Position numbers and translations under genes: made by a program. A DNA stretch of 64,000 bases. Origin: Pedobacter glucosidilyticus. GTDB taxonomy: Bacteria > Bacteroidota > Bacteroidia > Sphingobacteriales > Sphingobacteriaceae. Numbering within the stretch: position 1 is the first letter of the stretch; each line of letters starts with the position of its first letter. The notes under the pieces were generated by a model. That model saw nothing but the letters and a program-made list of their open reading frames with translations. It ran no database searches and had not been told where the DNA came from. Where the stretch lies: assembly GCF_002483235.1 (NCBI RefSeq), contig NZ_DLHN01000019.1, positions 16,464 to 80,463 of the forward strand. The letters run 5' to 3'. Below are positions 18,353 through 26,217 of the stretch, one piece after another.

Positions 18353-18796
18353 TTAATTGTTCCAGGGAGCGTTTCCTGTAACGTTTATACCCATACTACG
18401 GGCGGTACCAGCTACCATTCTCATTGCTGATTCTACTGTGAATGCATTCAAATCAGGCATTTTATCTTTTGCAATAACCTCTACCTGTTCCCAAGTTACG
18501 CTAGCAACTTTTTTACGGTTAGGTTCTGCAGATCCACTTTTAATGCTAGTAACTTCCATTAATTGAATAGCTACTGGTGGAGTTTTGATGATAAAATCGA
18601 AAGATTTGTCTGCGTAAACAGTAATTACAACCGGAAGAACTTTCCCTGGTTTATCTTGGGTACGAGCATTAAATTGCTTGCAAAACTCCATAATGTTCAC
18701 CCCTTTTGCTCCCAATGCCGGACCAACTGGAGGTGATGGATTTGCAGCGCCACCCTTGATTTGTAATTTGATTAACGCACTGACTACTTTTGCCAT
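18353..18796 (-). CDS. rplK: 50S ribosomal protein uL11
   Basis: The protein forms part of the GTPase-associated centre and is needed for RelA-type sensing. It has 147 residues, with the N-terminal proline-rich PSPPVGPALGAKGVNIMEFC motif and a C-terminal rRNA-binding domain ending VESAMRMVAGTARSMGINV. It is separated from nusG by a 138-base gap containing a heptamer array. Confidence 0.98.
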   Translation of the reverse strand: MAKVVSALIKLQIKGGAANPSPPVGPALGAKGVNIMEFCKQFNARTQDKPGKVLPVVITVYADKSFDFIIKTPPVAIQLMEVTSIKSGSAEPNRKKVASVTWEQVEVIAKDKMPDLNAFTVESAMRMVAGTARSMGINVTGNAPWNN

Positions 18797-18870
18797 TTTC
18801 TATTTATTTATTTCTCAACGTTAATTAATGTGGAAGCATTCTTTTGTTGAGCTCATATCCATTTTTAATT

Positions 18871-18933
18871 GAGTATTGAGATTTGAGTATTGGGTATTGA
18901 GAAATCTCTATACTCAGTACACACTACACAATA
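18871..18933. repeat. Heptamer array between rplK and nusG
   Basis: Five 7-base units (GAGTATT, GAGATTT, GAGTATT, GGGTATT, GAGAAAT; 18871-18905) are followed without a gap by four units of the opposite orientation (CTCTATA, CTCAGTA, CACACTA, CACAATA; 18906-18933). The centre can pair as a 10-bp stem with one mismatch and one wobble around the loop AAAT. The array runs up to the nusG stop codon. It shares its 5+4 layout, but not its base sequence, with the arrays at 2674 and 12650. Confidence 0.75.
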
Positions 18934-18934
18934 C

Positions 18935-19477
18935 TTATTCTTTTTCTACTTGCATATAGTTAAGTTCTAATGGAGTTCTTCTTCCAAAAATCTTAACCAT
19001 AACCTTTAATTTTTTCTTTTCCTCATTCACTTCTTCAATAACTCCAGAGAAGCCATTGAAAGGGCCATCCATCACTTTAATGTTTTCACCTACGTAATAA
19101 GGAATATTAATCATCTCTCCTTGTTGTGCCATCTCGTCAACCTTACCTAAGATACGATTAACTTCTGCCGGTCTTAACGGGACAGCGTTTCCGCTTTTAT
19201 CTCCTAAGAAGCCGATAACACTATTGATATTTTTGATGATTAATTCTAACTCTGCATTTAAAGCAGCTTCTATTAAAACATACCCTGGGTAGTAGTTTCT
19301 TTCTTTAGCGATTTTTTTACCATCACGCATCTGATAGTATTTTTCCATAGGTATTAAAACCTGAGGAACCAAATGAGTAAGCTCTAAACGACTGATTTCA
19401 GCATCTATATATTGCTTTACTTTTTTTTCCTTCCCACTTACCGCTCTTACTACATACCACTTTAATTGGTCGCTCAT
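18935..19477 (-). CDS. nusG: Transcription termination/antitermination factor NusG
   Basis: NusG binds the polymerase clamp and couples transcription to Rho or to the ribosome. The 180 residues show the NGN domain (KWYVVRAVSGKEKKVKQYI, then ERNYYPGYVLIEA) and a C-terminal KOW motif (VGENIKVMDGPFNGFSGVI). It starts 11 bases after the secE stop codon and is very likely co-transcribed with it. Confidence 0.98.
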   Translation of the reverse strand: MSDQLKWYVVRAVSGKEKKVKQYIDAEISRLELTHLVPQVLIPMEKYYQMRDGKKIAKERNYYPGYVLIEAALNAELELIIKNINSVIGFLGDKSGNAVPLRPAEVNRILGKVDEMAQQGEMINIPYYVGENIKVMDGPFNGFSGVIEEVNEEKKKLKVMVKIFGRRTPLELNYMQVEKE

Positions 19478-19488
19478 CTTTAATTATA

Positions 19489-19683
19489 TTATACGAATGA
19501 CTTATAAATTAATTTAATCAGATTACCTGCAGACTCATCCATTGCAAATATGATTAATGCAATGATAAGAGAAGCCACTAAGGTTATGATAGCACTATTC
19601 TGCAATTCACCCCAAGTTGGCCAAGTTACTTTTTCAGTAAGCTCTGTGTAAGATTCTTTAATATATTCTGCAAAATTAGCCAT
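19489..19683 (-). CDS. secE: Preprotein translocase subunit SecE
   Basis: A 64-residue, single-span SecE. An amphipathic N-terminal helix with ESYTELTEKVTWPTWGEL precedes one transmembrane helix (SAIITLVASLIIALIIFAMD). SecE stabilises SecY in the inner-membrane translocon. The short, single-helix form is the common one outside the enterobacteria. It lies between tRNA-Trp and nusG. Confidence 0.96.
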   Translation of the reverse strand: MANFAEYIKESYTELTEKVTWPTWGELQNSAIITLVASLIIALIIFAMDESAGNLIKLIYKSFV

Positions 19684-19697
19684 TTGTATTGCTTTAG

Positions 19698-19768
19698 CAC
19701 GGGAACAAGGATTCGAACCCTGATCAAAGGTTTTGGAGACCTCTATTCTACCGTTGAACTATTCCCGT
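19698..19768 (-). tRNA. tRNA-Trp (anticodon CCA)
   Basis: The minus strand folds as a tRNA with acceptor arms ACGGGAA/TTCCCGT, discriminator G, a T-arm containing GGTTCGAATCC, and an anticodon stem GGTCT/... with CCA in the loop. CCA is not encoded. The position between tuf and secE is the usual one in bacteria. Confidence 0.93.
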
Positions 19769-19830
19769 TTTTGTTAAAGAAAGCTAAGGCATTAAATACC
19801 TTAGCTTTCAAATATTTATGATGCTTAAAA

Positions 19831-21018
19831 TTAAGCTACAATTTCAGTTACCTGACCAGCACCTACTGTTCTACCACCTTCACGGATAGCGAAACGTAGA
19901 CCTTTTTCCATTGCGATTGCGTTAATCAATTTAACATTGATTGTTACGTTATCACCAGGCATAACCATTTCTACACCTTCTTGTAAAGTGATTTCACCAG
20001 TTACGTCTGTTGTACGAAAATAGAATTGAGGACGGTATTTGTTAAAGAATGGAGTATGACGTCCACCTTCTGCTTTTGATAATACGTAAACCTCAGCTTT
20101 GAAATCTGTGTGAGGAGTTACTGAACCTGGCTTACAGATAACCATACCACGACGGATATCAGTTTTCTCAATACCACGTAATAATAAACCTACGTTATCA
20201 CCAGCCTCACCTCTATCTAAAATCTTACGGAACATCTCAACACCAGTAACTGTAGATTTTAAGTTCTCAGCACCCATACCTAAGATATCCACTTGCTCGC
20301 CAGAGTTAATAACACCTCTTTCTATACGACCAGTTGCAACAGTACCACGACCAGTGATTGAGAATACGTCCTCAACAGGCATTAAGAAAGGAAGATCTGT
20401 TAATCTTGGTGGAATTGGAATGAAGTTATCTACCGCATCCATTAACTCCATGATTTTACCAACCCATTTAGCATCACCATTTAACCCACCTAAAGCAGAA
20501 CCTTGGATTACAGGAATGTCATCACCAGGGAAATCATAGAAAGATAATAACTCACGGATTTCCATTTCAACAAGCTCTAATAACTCTGGATCGTCAACCA
20601 TATCTACTTTGTTCATAAAAACAACAAGAGCTGGTACACCAACCTGACGAGCTAATAGAATGTGCTCACGAGTTTGAGGCATTGGACCATCTGTTGAAGC
20701 AACAACAAGGATAGCACCATCCATCTGAGCAGCACCAGTAACCATGTTTTTCACATAATCCGCGTGACCTGGACAGTCAACGTGTGCATAGTGACGGTTA
20801 GCAGTAGAATACTCTACGTGTGCTGTATTGATAGTGATACCTCTTTCTTTTTCTTCAGGAGCTGAGTCAATTGAATCAAATGAACGAGCTTCAGATAAAC
20901 CTGCATCAGCTAATACTTTAGTGATAGCTGCAGTTAATGTAGTTTTACCGTGGTCAACGTGACCGATTGTACCGATGTTTAAGTGTGGTTTACTACGGTC
21001 AAATTTTTCTTTTGCCAT
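19831..21018 (-). CDS. tuf: Elongation factor Tu
   Basis: EF-Tu delivers aminoacyl-tRNA to the ribosomal A site using GTP. The 395 residues have the G1 motif GHVDHGKTTL, the switch and G3 motif DCPGHADYV, G4 NKVD, and the three-domain layout ending RFAIREGGRTVGAGQV. It is embedded in a tRNA cluster: four tRNAs upstream and tRNA-Trp downstream, all on the minus strand, so it is probably processed from a common precursor. Confidence 0.99.
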   Translation of the reverse strand: MAKEKFDRSKPHLNIGTIGHVDHGKTTLTAAITKVLADAGLSEARSFDSIDSAPEEKERGITINTAHVEYSTANRHYAHVDCPGHADYVKNMVTGAAQMDGAILVVASTDGPMPQTREHILLARQVGVPALVVFMNKVDMVDDPELLELVEMEIRELLSFYDFPGDDIPVIQGSALGGLNGDAKWVGKIMELMDAVDNFIPIPPRLTDLPFLMPVEDVFSITGRGTVATGRIERGVINSGEQVDILGMGAENLKSTVTGVEMFRKILDRGEAGDNVGLLLRGIEKTDIRRGMVICKPGSVTPHTDFKAEVYVLSKAEGGRHTPFFNKYRPQFYFRTTDVTGEITLQEGVEMVMPGDNVTINVKLINAIAMEKGLRFAIREGGRTVGAGQVTEIVA

Positions 21019-21080
21019 GATTTTGTACTTATTAGTAGGTTAATTTTATATACTTTATTTTTTTAATCTCTATCTTATCG

Positions 21081-21152
<72 letters not shown>

Positions 21153-21216
21153 TTTTAAACAAAAAAAGCCCTGCCTAATTTTAAAACAGGCGGCTATATT
21201 ATTTTTAATAAGTGAG

Positions 21217-21287
21217 CGGAAGACGAGGTTCGAACTCGCGACCTATAGCTTGGAAGGCTATCGCTCTACCAACTGAGCTACTTCCGC
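21217..21287 (-). tRNA. tRNA-Gly (anticodon UCC)
   Basis: The minus strand gives acceptor arms GCGGAAG/CTTCCGC, anticodon stem ATAGC/GCTAT with loop CTTCCAA, and a T-arm with GAGTTCGAACCTC. The anticodon TCC reads GGA and GGG. Confidence 0.94.
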
Positions 21288-21297
21288 ATGTTAATTG

Positions 21298-21377
21298 TGG
21301 GGGTAAGTGGACTCGAACCACTGAACCCGAAGGAGCGGATTTACAGTCCGCCGCAATTGCCGCTATGCGATACCCCC
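21298..21377 (-). tRNA. tRNA-Tyr (anticodon GUA)
   Basis: The minus strand gives acceptor arms GGGGGTA/TACCCCC, discriminator A, anticodon stem GCGGA/TCCGC with loop CTGTAAA, and a long variable arm, as expected for bacterial tRNA-Tyr. The gene is 80 bases long, consistent with the class II shape. Confidence 0.94.
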
Positions 21378-21386
21378 GCACTCTTG

Positions 21387-21459
<73 letters not shown>

Positions 21460-21522
21460 TTTTATTAAATTTAAAGAACTTTCTTTTTTTATCCCAGAAG
21501 ACCTGTGCTTGAGGGACTGCAA

Positions 21523-21550
21523 AAGTACAAAAATTACTATTCGAACAAAA
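21523..21550 (-). promoter_or_regulatory. Probable promoter of the tRNA-tuf cluster
   Basis: On the minus strand TACTTTTG (21523-21530) is an exact match to the Bacteroidota -7 box TAnnTTTG. A TTTTG-type box lies roughly 18 bases further upstream. The predicted start would lie about 55 bases before the first tRNA. Confidence 0.6.
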
Positions 21551-21556
21551 TTTTTT

Positions 21557-21592
21557 TTAAAAAAAAATCGATGATTTTTACAATCATCGATT
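21557..21592 (-). terminator. Terminator after hpf
   Basis: A perfect 11-bp stem AATCGATGATT/AATCATCGATT with a 5-base loop is followed on the minus strand by a long U-run. It lies 38 bases past the hpf stop codon and just upstream of the tRNA promoter, so it insulates the two units. Confidence 0.85.
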
Positions 21593-21629
21593 AAGGCTGT
21601 TTCAAGGCTGTTGATAATGAATTATATAG

Positions 21630-21968
21630 CTAGTTTATAGCTTGAGAAATAATTTGCTTATGATTACTCTCATGAGCTTTAATTTTCTCTTTATGTTTAT
21701 TTATTTGCTTCCTTAAAGATTCTATGGCTAAGTCTGTTGCTTCTTCAAAGCTTTTACATTGTTCTTTTGCAAATAAGGTATTACCTGGTATCATTAGCTT
21801 AATTTCCGTAATCTTATTAGCTTCATCAGAGACATTATCTAATTTTAAATAAACATCTCCGCCAATAATCTGGTCAAAAAACAAATCTAGTTTGTTTGCT
21901 TTTTTTTGAATGAATGCCAATAAATCTTTGTCGGCATTGAAGTGGATGGATTGAACTCCGATTTTCAT
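21630..21968 (-). CDS. hpf: Ribosome hibernation-promoting factor / RaiA family
   Basis: This 112-residue protein has the HPF/YfiA fold: an N-terminal strand IGVQSIHFNADKDLLAFIQKKANKL, a central strand pair and a C-terminal helix EQCKSFEEATDLAIESLRKQI. It binds the 30S decoding centre in stationary phase and promotes dimers or blocks translation. This is the short form, without the C-terminal dimerisation domain of long HPF. It follows xerC closely and both end at the same terminator. Confidence 0.9.
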   Translation of the reverse strand: MKIGVQSIHFNADKDLLAFIQKKANKLDLFFDQIIGGDVYLKLDNVSDEANKITEIKLMIPGNTLFAKEQCKSFEEATDLAIESLRKQINKHKEKIKAHESNHKQIISQAIN

Positions 21969-21982
21969 TTTACCTCCTGTTT

Positions 21983-22864
21983 TTAAGCCTTTGGATGGGC
22001 TTGTTTATAAATTGTTTTTATTCTCTCTATAGAATTATGCGTGTAAACTTGTGTAGCAGCTAAACTTGCATGCCCTAACAACTCTTTGATGGCGTTGATA
22101 TCTGCCCCATGGTTTAATAACGATGTTGCATAACTATGCCTTAACAGGTGTGGACTTTTTTTGTCTTGTGTAGTTACTAAACTTAAATAACGCTGCACAA
22201 CTCTATAAATTAGTTTTGCATAAGCTTGTTCTCCTTTTTCTGTAACGATAAAGGACGGTGTATTTGTATCCGCAACGATAGCTAATCTTTCTGTTAAATA
22301 ACTTTTTATTTGATTTATTAATGAATGGTGGATAGGAATAATTCTTTCTTTGTTTCTTTTACCCAGAACTTTTATGGTATGATGGTTTAAATCTATTGAA
22401 GCAATGGTTAAACCCAAAAGCTCGCTTAATCGCATACCTGTACCAAATAATAATTCTAATATCAATTTATCTCTAACACCTATAAAGCTATCTTCAAAAG
22501 CGCTGGTGCTATCTAATAAAGTAATAAGTTTGGCCTCTTCTACAAAAACCGGTAATTTTTTAGCAACCTTAGGTGCCTGTATTTTTAACACAGGATTAAT
22601 GGATAGCACCTCCTCTTTTACCAGAAATTTATAAAAAGCTCTTAGTGTAGATATTTTTCTATTGACAGATCTAGCTTCTATACCATCATCTAGCAAAGTA
22701 ATCATCCAATTTCTTATTTGTTGATGATTAACGGTTAGAATATCTGATTCAAATTCTTTAAGGAAATTTTCAAATTGTAATAAATCGTTTTTATAAGCAG
22801 TTAAGGTATGCTTGGAATACCTTTTTTCGTACTGTAGATAATTAAAAAAACGCTCTAAAAACAT
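21983..22864 (-). CDS. xerC: Tyrosine recombinase XerC-like
   Basis: A site-specific recombinase of the XerC/XerD type, which resolves chromosome dimers at dif. The N-terminal SAM-like domain starts MFLERFFNYLQYEKRYSKHTLTAYKNDL. The catalytic domain shows LFGTGMRLSELLGL (first arginine), HLLRHSYATSLL (His-x-x-Arg) and LLGHASLAATQVYTH with the nucleophilic tyrosine. The start at 22864 is preferred over an ATG 12 codons upstream, since family members begin at this point; this gives 293 residues. It lies between rpsU and hpf, with no integron or mobile context. Confidence 0.92.
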   Translation of the reverse strand: MFLERFFNYLQYEKRYSKHTLTAYKNDLLQFENFLKEFESDILTVNHQQIRNWMITLLDDGIEARSVNRKISTLRAFYKFLVKEEVLSINPVLKIQAPKVAKKLPVFVEEAKLITLLDSTSAFEDSFIGVRDKLILELLFGTGMRLSELLGLTIASIDLNHHTIKVLGKRNKERIIPIHHSLINQIKSYLTERLAIVADTNTPSFIVTEKGEQAYAKLIYRVVQRYLSLVTTQDKKSPHLLRHSYATSLLNHGADINAIKELLGHASLAATQVYTHNSIERIKTIYKQAHPKA

Positions 22865-22946
22865 AAAAAACCATTTGTTTATCCGAAATTGAATATACAA
22901 ATAGTTTTTATATAATATAAGAATCTATTTAATAAATTGTTATTTA

Positions 22947-23135
22947 TTAAGATTCTAAGTTTAAGCCTTGTTTGTAAATAGCGTGTTTAACTTCCATTCT
23001 ACGGGCAACAGACTTCTTTTCATAAGCCTGGCGACTACGAAGCTCTCTTAAAACACCTGTTTTTTCGAATTTCTTTTTGAAGCGCTTTAAAGCTCTATCA
23101 ATTGATTCTCCGTCTTTTACGTTGATAATAATCAT
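22947..23135 (-). CDS. rpsU: 30S ribosomal protein bS21
   Basis: A basic 62-residue protein, MIIINVKDGESIDRALKRFK and onwards with LRSRQAYEKKSVARRMEVK, matching bS21. In Bacteroidota bS21 is reported to take part in sequestering the anti-Shine-Dalgarno end of 16S rRNA, fitting the general lack of Shine-Dalgarno sequences in this window. It is preceded by a strong consensus promoter and followed by xerC and hpf. Confidence 0.96.
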   Translation of the reverse strand: MIIINVKDGESIDRALKRFKKKFEKTGVLRELRSRQAYEKKSVARRMEVKHAIYKQGLNLES

Positions 23136-23174
23136 TTTTTAAATACCACCCTTCTATTCATTTTTAATGGATTG

Positions 23175-23205
23175 CAAAGGTAATGAGTGAGATTGTATTT
23201 TGCAA
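23175..23205 (-). promoter_or_regulatory. Consensus Bacteroidota promoter of rpsU
   Basis: On the minus strand TTG (23203-23205), exactly 20 bases, then TACCTTTG (23175-23182) match the TTG / TAnnTTTG consensus. The predicted transcription start lies about 35 bases upstream of the rpsU start codon. Confidence 0.75.
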
Positions 23206-23229
23206 GTTTTGAAAGATTTATTTAATAAG

Positions 23230-23373
23230 CTATTTATCAATCTCTTTAGGATAAGGTTTACCATCTTTAAAACCTCGTTCAAAATCACTCCAATTTAAAA
23301 TTAGCTCAATTAAAAACATTATTGCAAAGCTTAATAAAAAGGATTTTAAATCTCTTTTTGTGATGTTTTTCAT
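23230..23373 (-). CDS. Small single-span membrane protein
   Basis: A 47-residue ORF starting MKNITKRDLKSFLLSF, with one predicted transmembrane helix (residues about 10-27) and a polar tail WSDFERGFKDGKPYPKEIDK. The FxxGFxDG-type ending is familiar from small Bacteroidota proteins of unknown function. The ATG at 23373 is chosen because a longer frame would overlap the preceding barrel gene. No function can be given. Confidence 0.55.
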   Translation of the reverse strand: MKNITKRDLKSFLLSFAIMFLIELILNWSDFERGFKDGKPYPKEIDK

Positions 23374-23407
23374 AATTTCATTTTGATCATATTTTACAAA
23401 TACGATT

Positions 23408-24094
23408 TTAAAACACAAAGCCTGCAAAAAAGAAAATAGTAGAAGTTTGATGTTTGGGTTGTTGATAAGCTACATCATTAAAATTCAGCTGCTGGATAGT
23501 TCTATCCCAATTTATACGGGTATAATTAAATCCAAAACGATAAGCTATTTTCTTTTCTGTTTTAAATTCTAAAGCCAATTTAGGTTCTAGCACTAAATAG
23601 AAGTTGCTTTTAGCAGTTGCTTGCCTTTTTTGAGTGCTTGCTTGATTATTACTATTCTTAGTATAGGTGGTAAAAGAAGCATCCGTATAAAGCTTTTGGT
23701 AATTTAATCCACAAGCTAGCGCCAAATAGGTTTGATCATCCACATCTATAGAAATTTTATAGGTAGGTCTTATCTGGAAAGAAAATGCCTGATTGCTCAG
23801 ACTTGTTTCTGATTTTAATTCTGTTAAAGTATTATCGGTGTAGTTTTTATTAGTTAATGCGTTTCCTAATAAATAATCAATACCTGTTTCTAGGCAAAAG
23901 TTGGGCATCAACTGAATAGCATAGCCTGCATTTAAAGCTATTCCATCGGTATTTTTATCAGGCTGCTCTTTATTTGATTTGCTTAAATATTCAAACAGCG
24001 GGATTTTTAGATGTGTATAAAAATAATGCTGCGCTTGAGCACTTTTGTTTAAGAGTAAAACAAATAAAGTGGCAATAATTATTTTAGATTTCAT
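23408..24094 (-). CDS. Outer-membrane beta-barrel protein, PorT-like
   Basis: This 228-residue protein has a signal peptide ending at NKSAQAQ, followed by alternating polar and aromatic beta strands (NAGYAIQLMPNFCLETGIDYL, FSFQIRPTYKISI, YRFGFNYTRINWD) and a C-terminal strand ending in phenylalanine (IFFFAGFVF). This is typical of small 8-strand outer-membrane barrels of the PorT/OmpW type. No substrate or partner can be inferred. The next gene on the same strand is another barrel. Confidence 0.75.
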   Translation of the reverse strand: MKSKIIIATLFVLLLNKSAQAQHYFYTHLKIPLFEYLSKSNKEQPDKNTDGIALNAGYAIQLMPNFCLETGIDYLLGNALTNKNYTDNTLTELKSETSLSNQAFSFQIRPTYKISIDVDDQTYLALACGLNYQKLYTDASFTTYTKNSNNQASTQKRQATAKSNFYLVLEPKLALEFKTEKKIAYRFGFNYTRINWDRTIQQLNFNDVAYQQPKHQTSTIFFFAGFVF

Positions 24095-24148
24095 AGGAAG
24101 TAAAAAGCTTTTAAGCTACTAATACTTAAACGCTCTAGATCATAAAGT

Positions 24149-24673
24149 TTAAAAAAGAATGCCTATACCTAATGCTATAGAACTTAAAGCTATTTTACCA
24201 TTAGAGCTTTTATATCTAAAATCTTGATATTTATAAGATATTTCTGGTGTTAGGGCTGTTTTCTTACCTAATTTAAGATTGTAACCTGCACCTATCTCAT
24301 ATAGTAAGCCCCCATCATATCTGTTAGATGTAATGCCATAGCCTAAATTTGTAAAAGTGTAAGGCGTTTTAAAGCTTTTTTTAAAATAGTAATGTGCATT
24401 TGCAAATACAGGATAAGAAGTTAAAGTTGGATTGATGTAAGAAGATGTACTTAACCCTAAACCTAATGAAACATGCTTATTGATATGCCAACCGTTTATG
24501 GTGGTAATTTCTGTACCGTTTCCTTCATCCCTAATACCAGAATAAGATGGAGATGTATTCATTCGTATGGCTACACCTAATTTAGTTTTGTTAAAAAAGC
24601 CTTTTCTGGGAAGGTCTTGGGCATTGGTGAGTGTAGCACCAAATAACAGTAATAATAGTAAGCTGTTTTTCAT
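24149..24673 (-). CDS. Outer-membrane beta-barrel protein
   Basis: This 174-residue protein has a signal peptide (MKNSLLLLLLFGATLTNAQ) and a chain of amphipathic beta strands with YGITSNRYDGGLLYEIGAGYNL and ALTPEISYKYQDFRYKSS, ending in GIGILF. It is probably a small barrel. It follows apt by 26 bases and precedes the other barrel, so the three genes may be one unit. Its function is unknown. Confidence 0.7.
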   Translation of the reverse strand: MKNSLLLLLLFGATLTNAQDLPRKGFFNKTKLGVAIRMNTSPSYSGIRDEGNGTEITTINGWHINKHVSLGLGLSTSSYINPTLTSYPVFANAHYYFKKSFKTPYTFTNLGYGITSNRYDGGLLYEIGAGYNLKLGKKTALTPEISYKYQDFRYKSSNGKIALSSIALGIGILF

Positions 24674-24699
24674 ATTTAGATTTTAATTAAACTTTTTAA

Positions 24700-25230
24700 T
24701 CAATACTCTGCCAAAGCCACAACTTTATCAGCATAAGGCTTAATTAAATCTTTACCCTTTAAAAAATCTAGGCTAATGATAAAAGAAAAGCCTGCTATCT
24801 CACCTTTCATTTTTTGTATCAATAAAGATGTAGCTTCAACAGTTCCTCCGGTAGCTAATAAATCATCATGAATCAGAATTTTGGTTCCTGGTTCAAAAGC
24901 GTCTTCATGCATTTCTATAGTTGCTGAGCCGTATTCTAGGTTATAGTTTTGTTTTACGGTTTTATAGGGTAATTTACCTGCTTTTCTGATAGGAATAAAA
25001 GGCTTATTTAACCTATTGGCTAACATTAATCCAAATAAAAAGCCTCTGCTTTCTATACCTGCTATAGCATCAAAGTCTAACTCTTTTAATCGTATTACAA
25101 AAGCATCAATTATTTGAGTACATAATTCTTGGTTTTTTAGAATAGGTGTAATGTCTTTGAAAACAATACCTGGCTTGGGAAAATCCATAACATCTCTTAC
25201 GGTTTCCTTTATTTTTTGTTCAATCATCAA
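24700..25230 (-). CDS. apt: Adenine phosphoribosyltransferase
   Basis: Apt salvages adenine to AMP using PRPP. The 176 residues show FPKPGIVFKDITPIL, the GIESRGFLFG segment and the PRPP-binding loop ILIHDDLLATGGTVEA. Two ATG codons in a row (25230 and 25227) are possible starts, and both overlap the TGA stop of the preceding HhH gene, giving ATGA-type coupling. Confidence 0.96.
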   Translation of the reverse strand: MMIEQKIKETVRDVMDFPKPGIVFKDITPILKNQELCTQIIDAFVIRLKELDFDAIAGIESRGFLFGLMLANRLNKPFIPIRKAGKLPYKTVKQNYNLEYGSATIEMHEDAFEPGTKILIHDDLLATGGTVEATSLLIQKMKGEIAGFSFIISLDFLKGKDLIKPYADKVVALAEY

Positions 25231-26105
25231 AATTGGATATATGGAGCAATTTTACTGATTATTTCGGGATTTAAGATGTGGATTTTATTTAAATCTGCAA
25301 TAGTTTTATAAGCCCCATGTTGTTTACGGTAAGCAATAATGGCATTCATTTGCTTATAAGACAAATATGGGAACCTCTTGATATCTACAAATTCGCAGGT
25401 ATTGATATTGATGGGTATAATTTTCTCTGTATCTATCAAAACCTGTCTTTCTATTTGAGCATATTTAACAGAGTCTAATCCGTAAACTTCCATGAGTTGC
25501 TCTTTTCTGATAAAACCTCCTAACCTATTTCTATATTTTATAATTCTTGAGGCAAATGCAGGACCTATTCCTTTGATGTTTAATAACTGTAATGAATCTG
25601 CATTATTTACATCAACCATAACAAAAGCCTTTTTAGGGAAAGACTCCTTCCTATCGTAAGTGGTATAAGCCTCCTTTTTATTTTCTGGTATGTCTATATA
25701 AGGTGCTAACCGTTGGTACATAGCAGGAGAAATAGCATACATTTTTTTAACATCCTCCTTCTTATAAAACTTGCCTCCTTTGGCTTCATATTTTTTAATA
25801 GAAAGAGCCTGCTTTTCTGATAGCCCTAGCTTTATCCAATCCTCCACTGGTAAATGGTTCGGGTTAAACTTAAATAAAATAGGTTTATGAAATTCTTCTT
25901 CATGATTTTCATCGCCTATATTTTTATATTTATCAATTTGGGTTAAAGCGGGCTTAATGGTTTCTATTTTTATTTCTAAAGGCTTGAAAAAGAAACGTTC
26001 ATAAACATAAGGGCTAAAAAGTATCCCAATTAATATAAATAACACCAATACACCTCTGTATTCCTGACGAGAAATACTAAAGTATTCTTTAAATTTTTGA
26101 TTCAT
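25227..26105 (-). CDS. Helix-hairpin-helix (ComEA-like) DNA-binding protein
   Basis: The start at ATG 26105 gives 292 residues. After a transmembrane anchor (YRGVLVLFILIGILFSPYVY, about residues 14-33) there are several helix-hairpin-helix units: VDVNNADSLQLLNIKGIGPAFASRII and GGFIRKEQLMEVYGL are clearest, with a second degenerate set ending the protein (ININTCEFVDIKRFPYLSY). This resembles ComEA, the DNA receptor of competence systems. A role in DNA uptake is an inference; no other com genes are visible. It overlaps apt by four bases. Confidence 0.8.
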   Translation of the reverse strand: MNQKFKEYFSISRQEYRGVLVLFILIGILFSPYVYERFFFKPLEIKIETIKPALTQIDKYKNIGDENHEEEFHKPILFKFNPNHLPVEDWIKLGLSEKQALSIKKYEAKGGKFYKKEDVKKMYAISPAMYQRLAPYIDIPENKKEAYTTYDRKESFPKKAFVMVDVNNADSLQLLNIKGIGPAFASRIIKYRNRLGGFIRKEQLMEVYGLDSVKYAQIERQVLIDTEKIIPININTCEFVDIKRFPYLSYKQMNAIIAYRKQHGAYKTIADLNKIHILNPEIISKIAPYIQF

Positions 26106-26187
26106 ACGTAGATAATAAATCAAATTAAAGAATTATTTTTAATACTATCAATAAAAATTTAATTAGTTAATATCTATTAAAAGAGTT

Positions 26188-26195
26188 GATATTTG
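26188..26195 (+). promoter_or_regulatory. Possible -7 box of the OlsF-like gene
   Basis: GATATTTG differs from TAnnTTTG at one position and lies 22 bases before the start codon. The identical octamer occurs 19 bases before ettA (58910-58917). No clear upstream TTG box is visible. Confidence 0.35.
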
Positions 26196-26217
26196 CATAA
26201 AAAACCGACCAATTCTG

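Noticed and set aside
21983..22864. Integrase of a mobile element
   Set aside because: The XerC-like gene sits between rpsU and hpf in a housekeeping context, with no attachment sites recognised in the tRNA cluster beside it.
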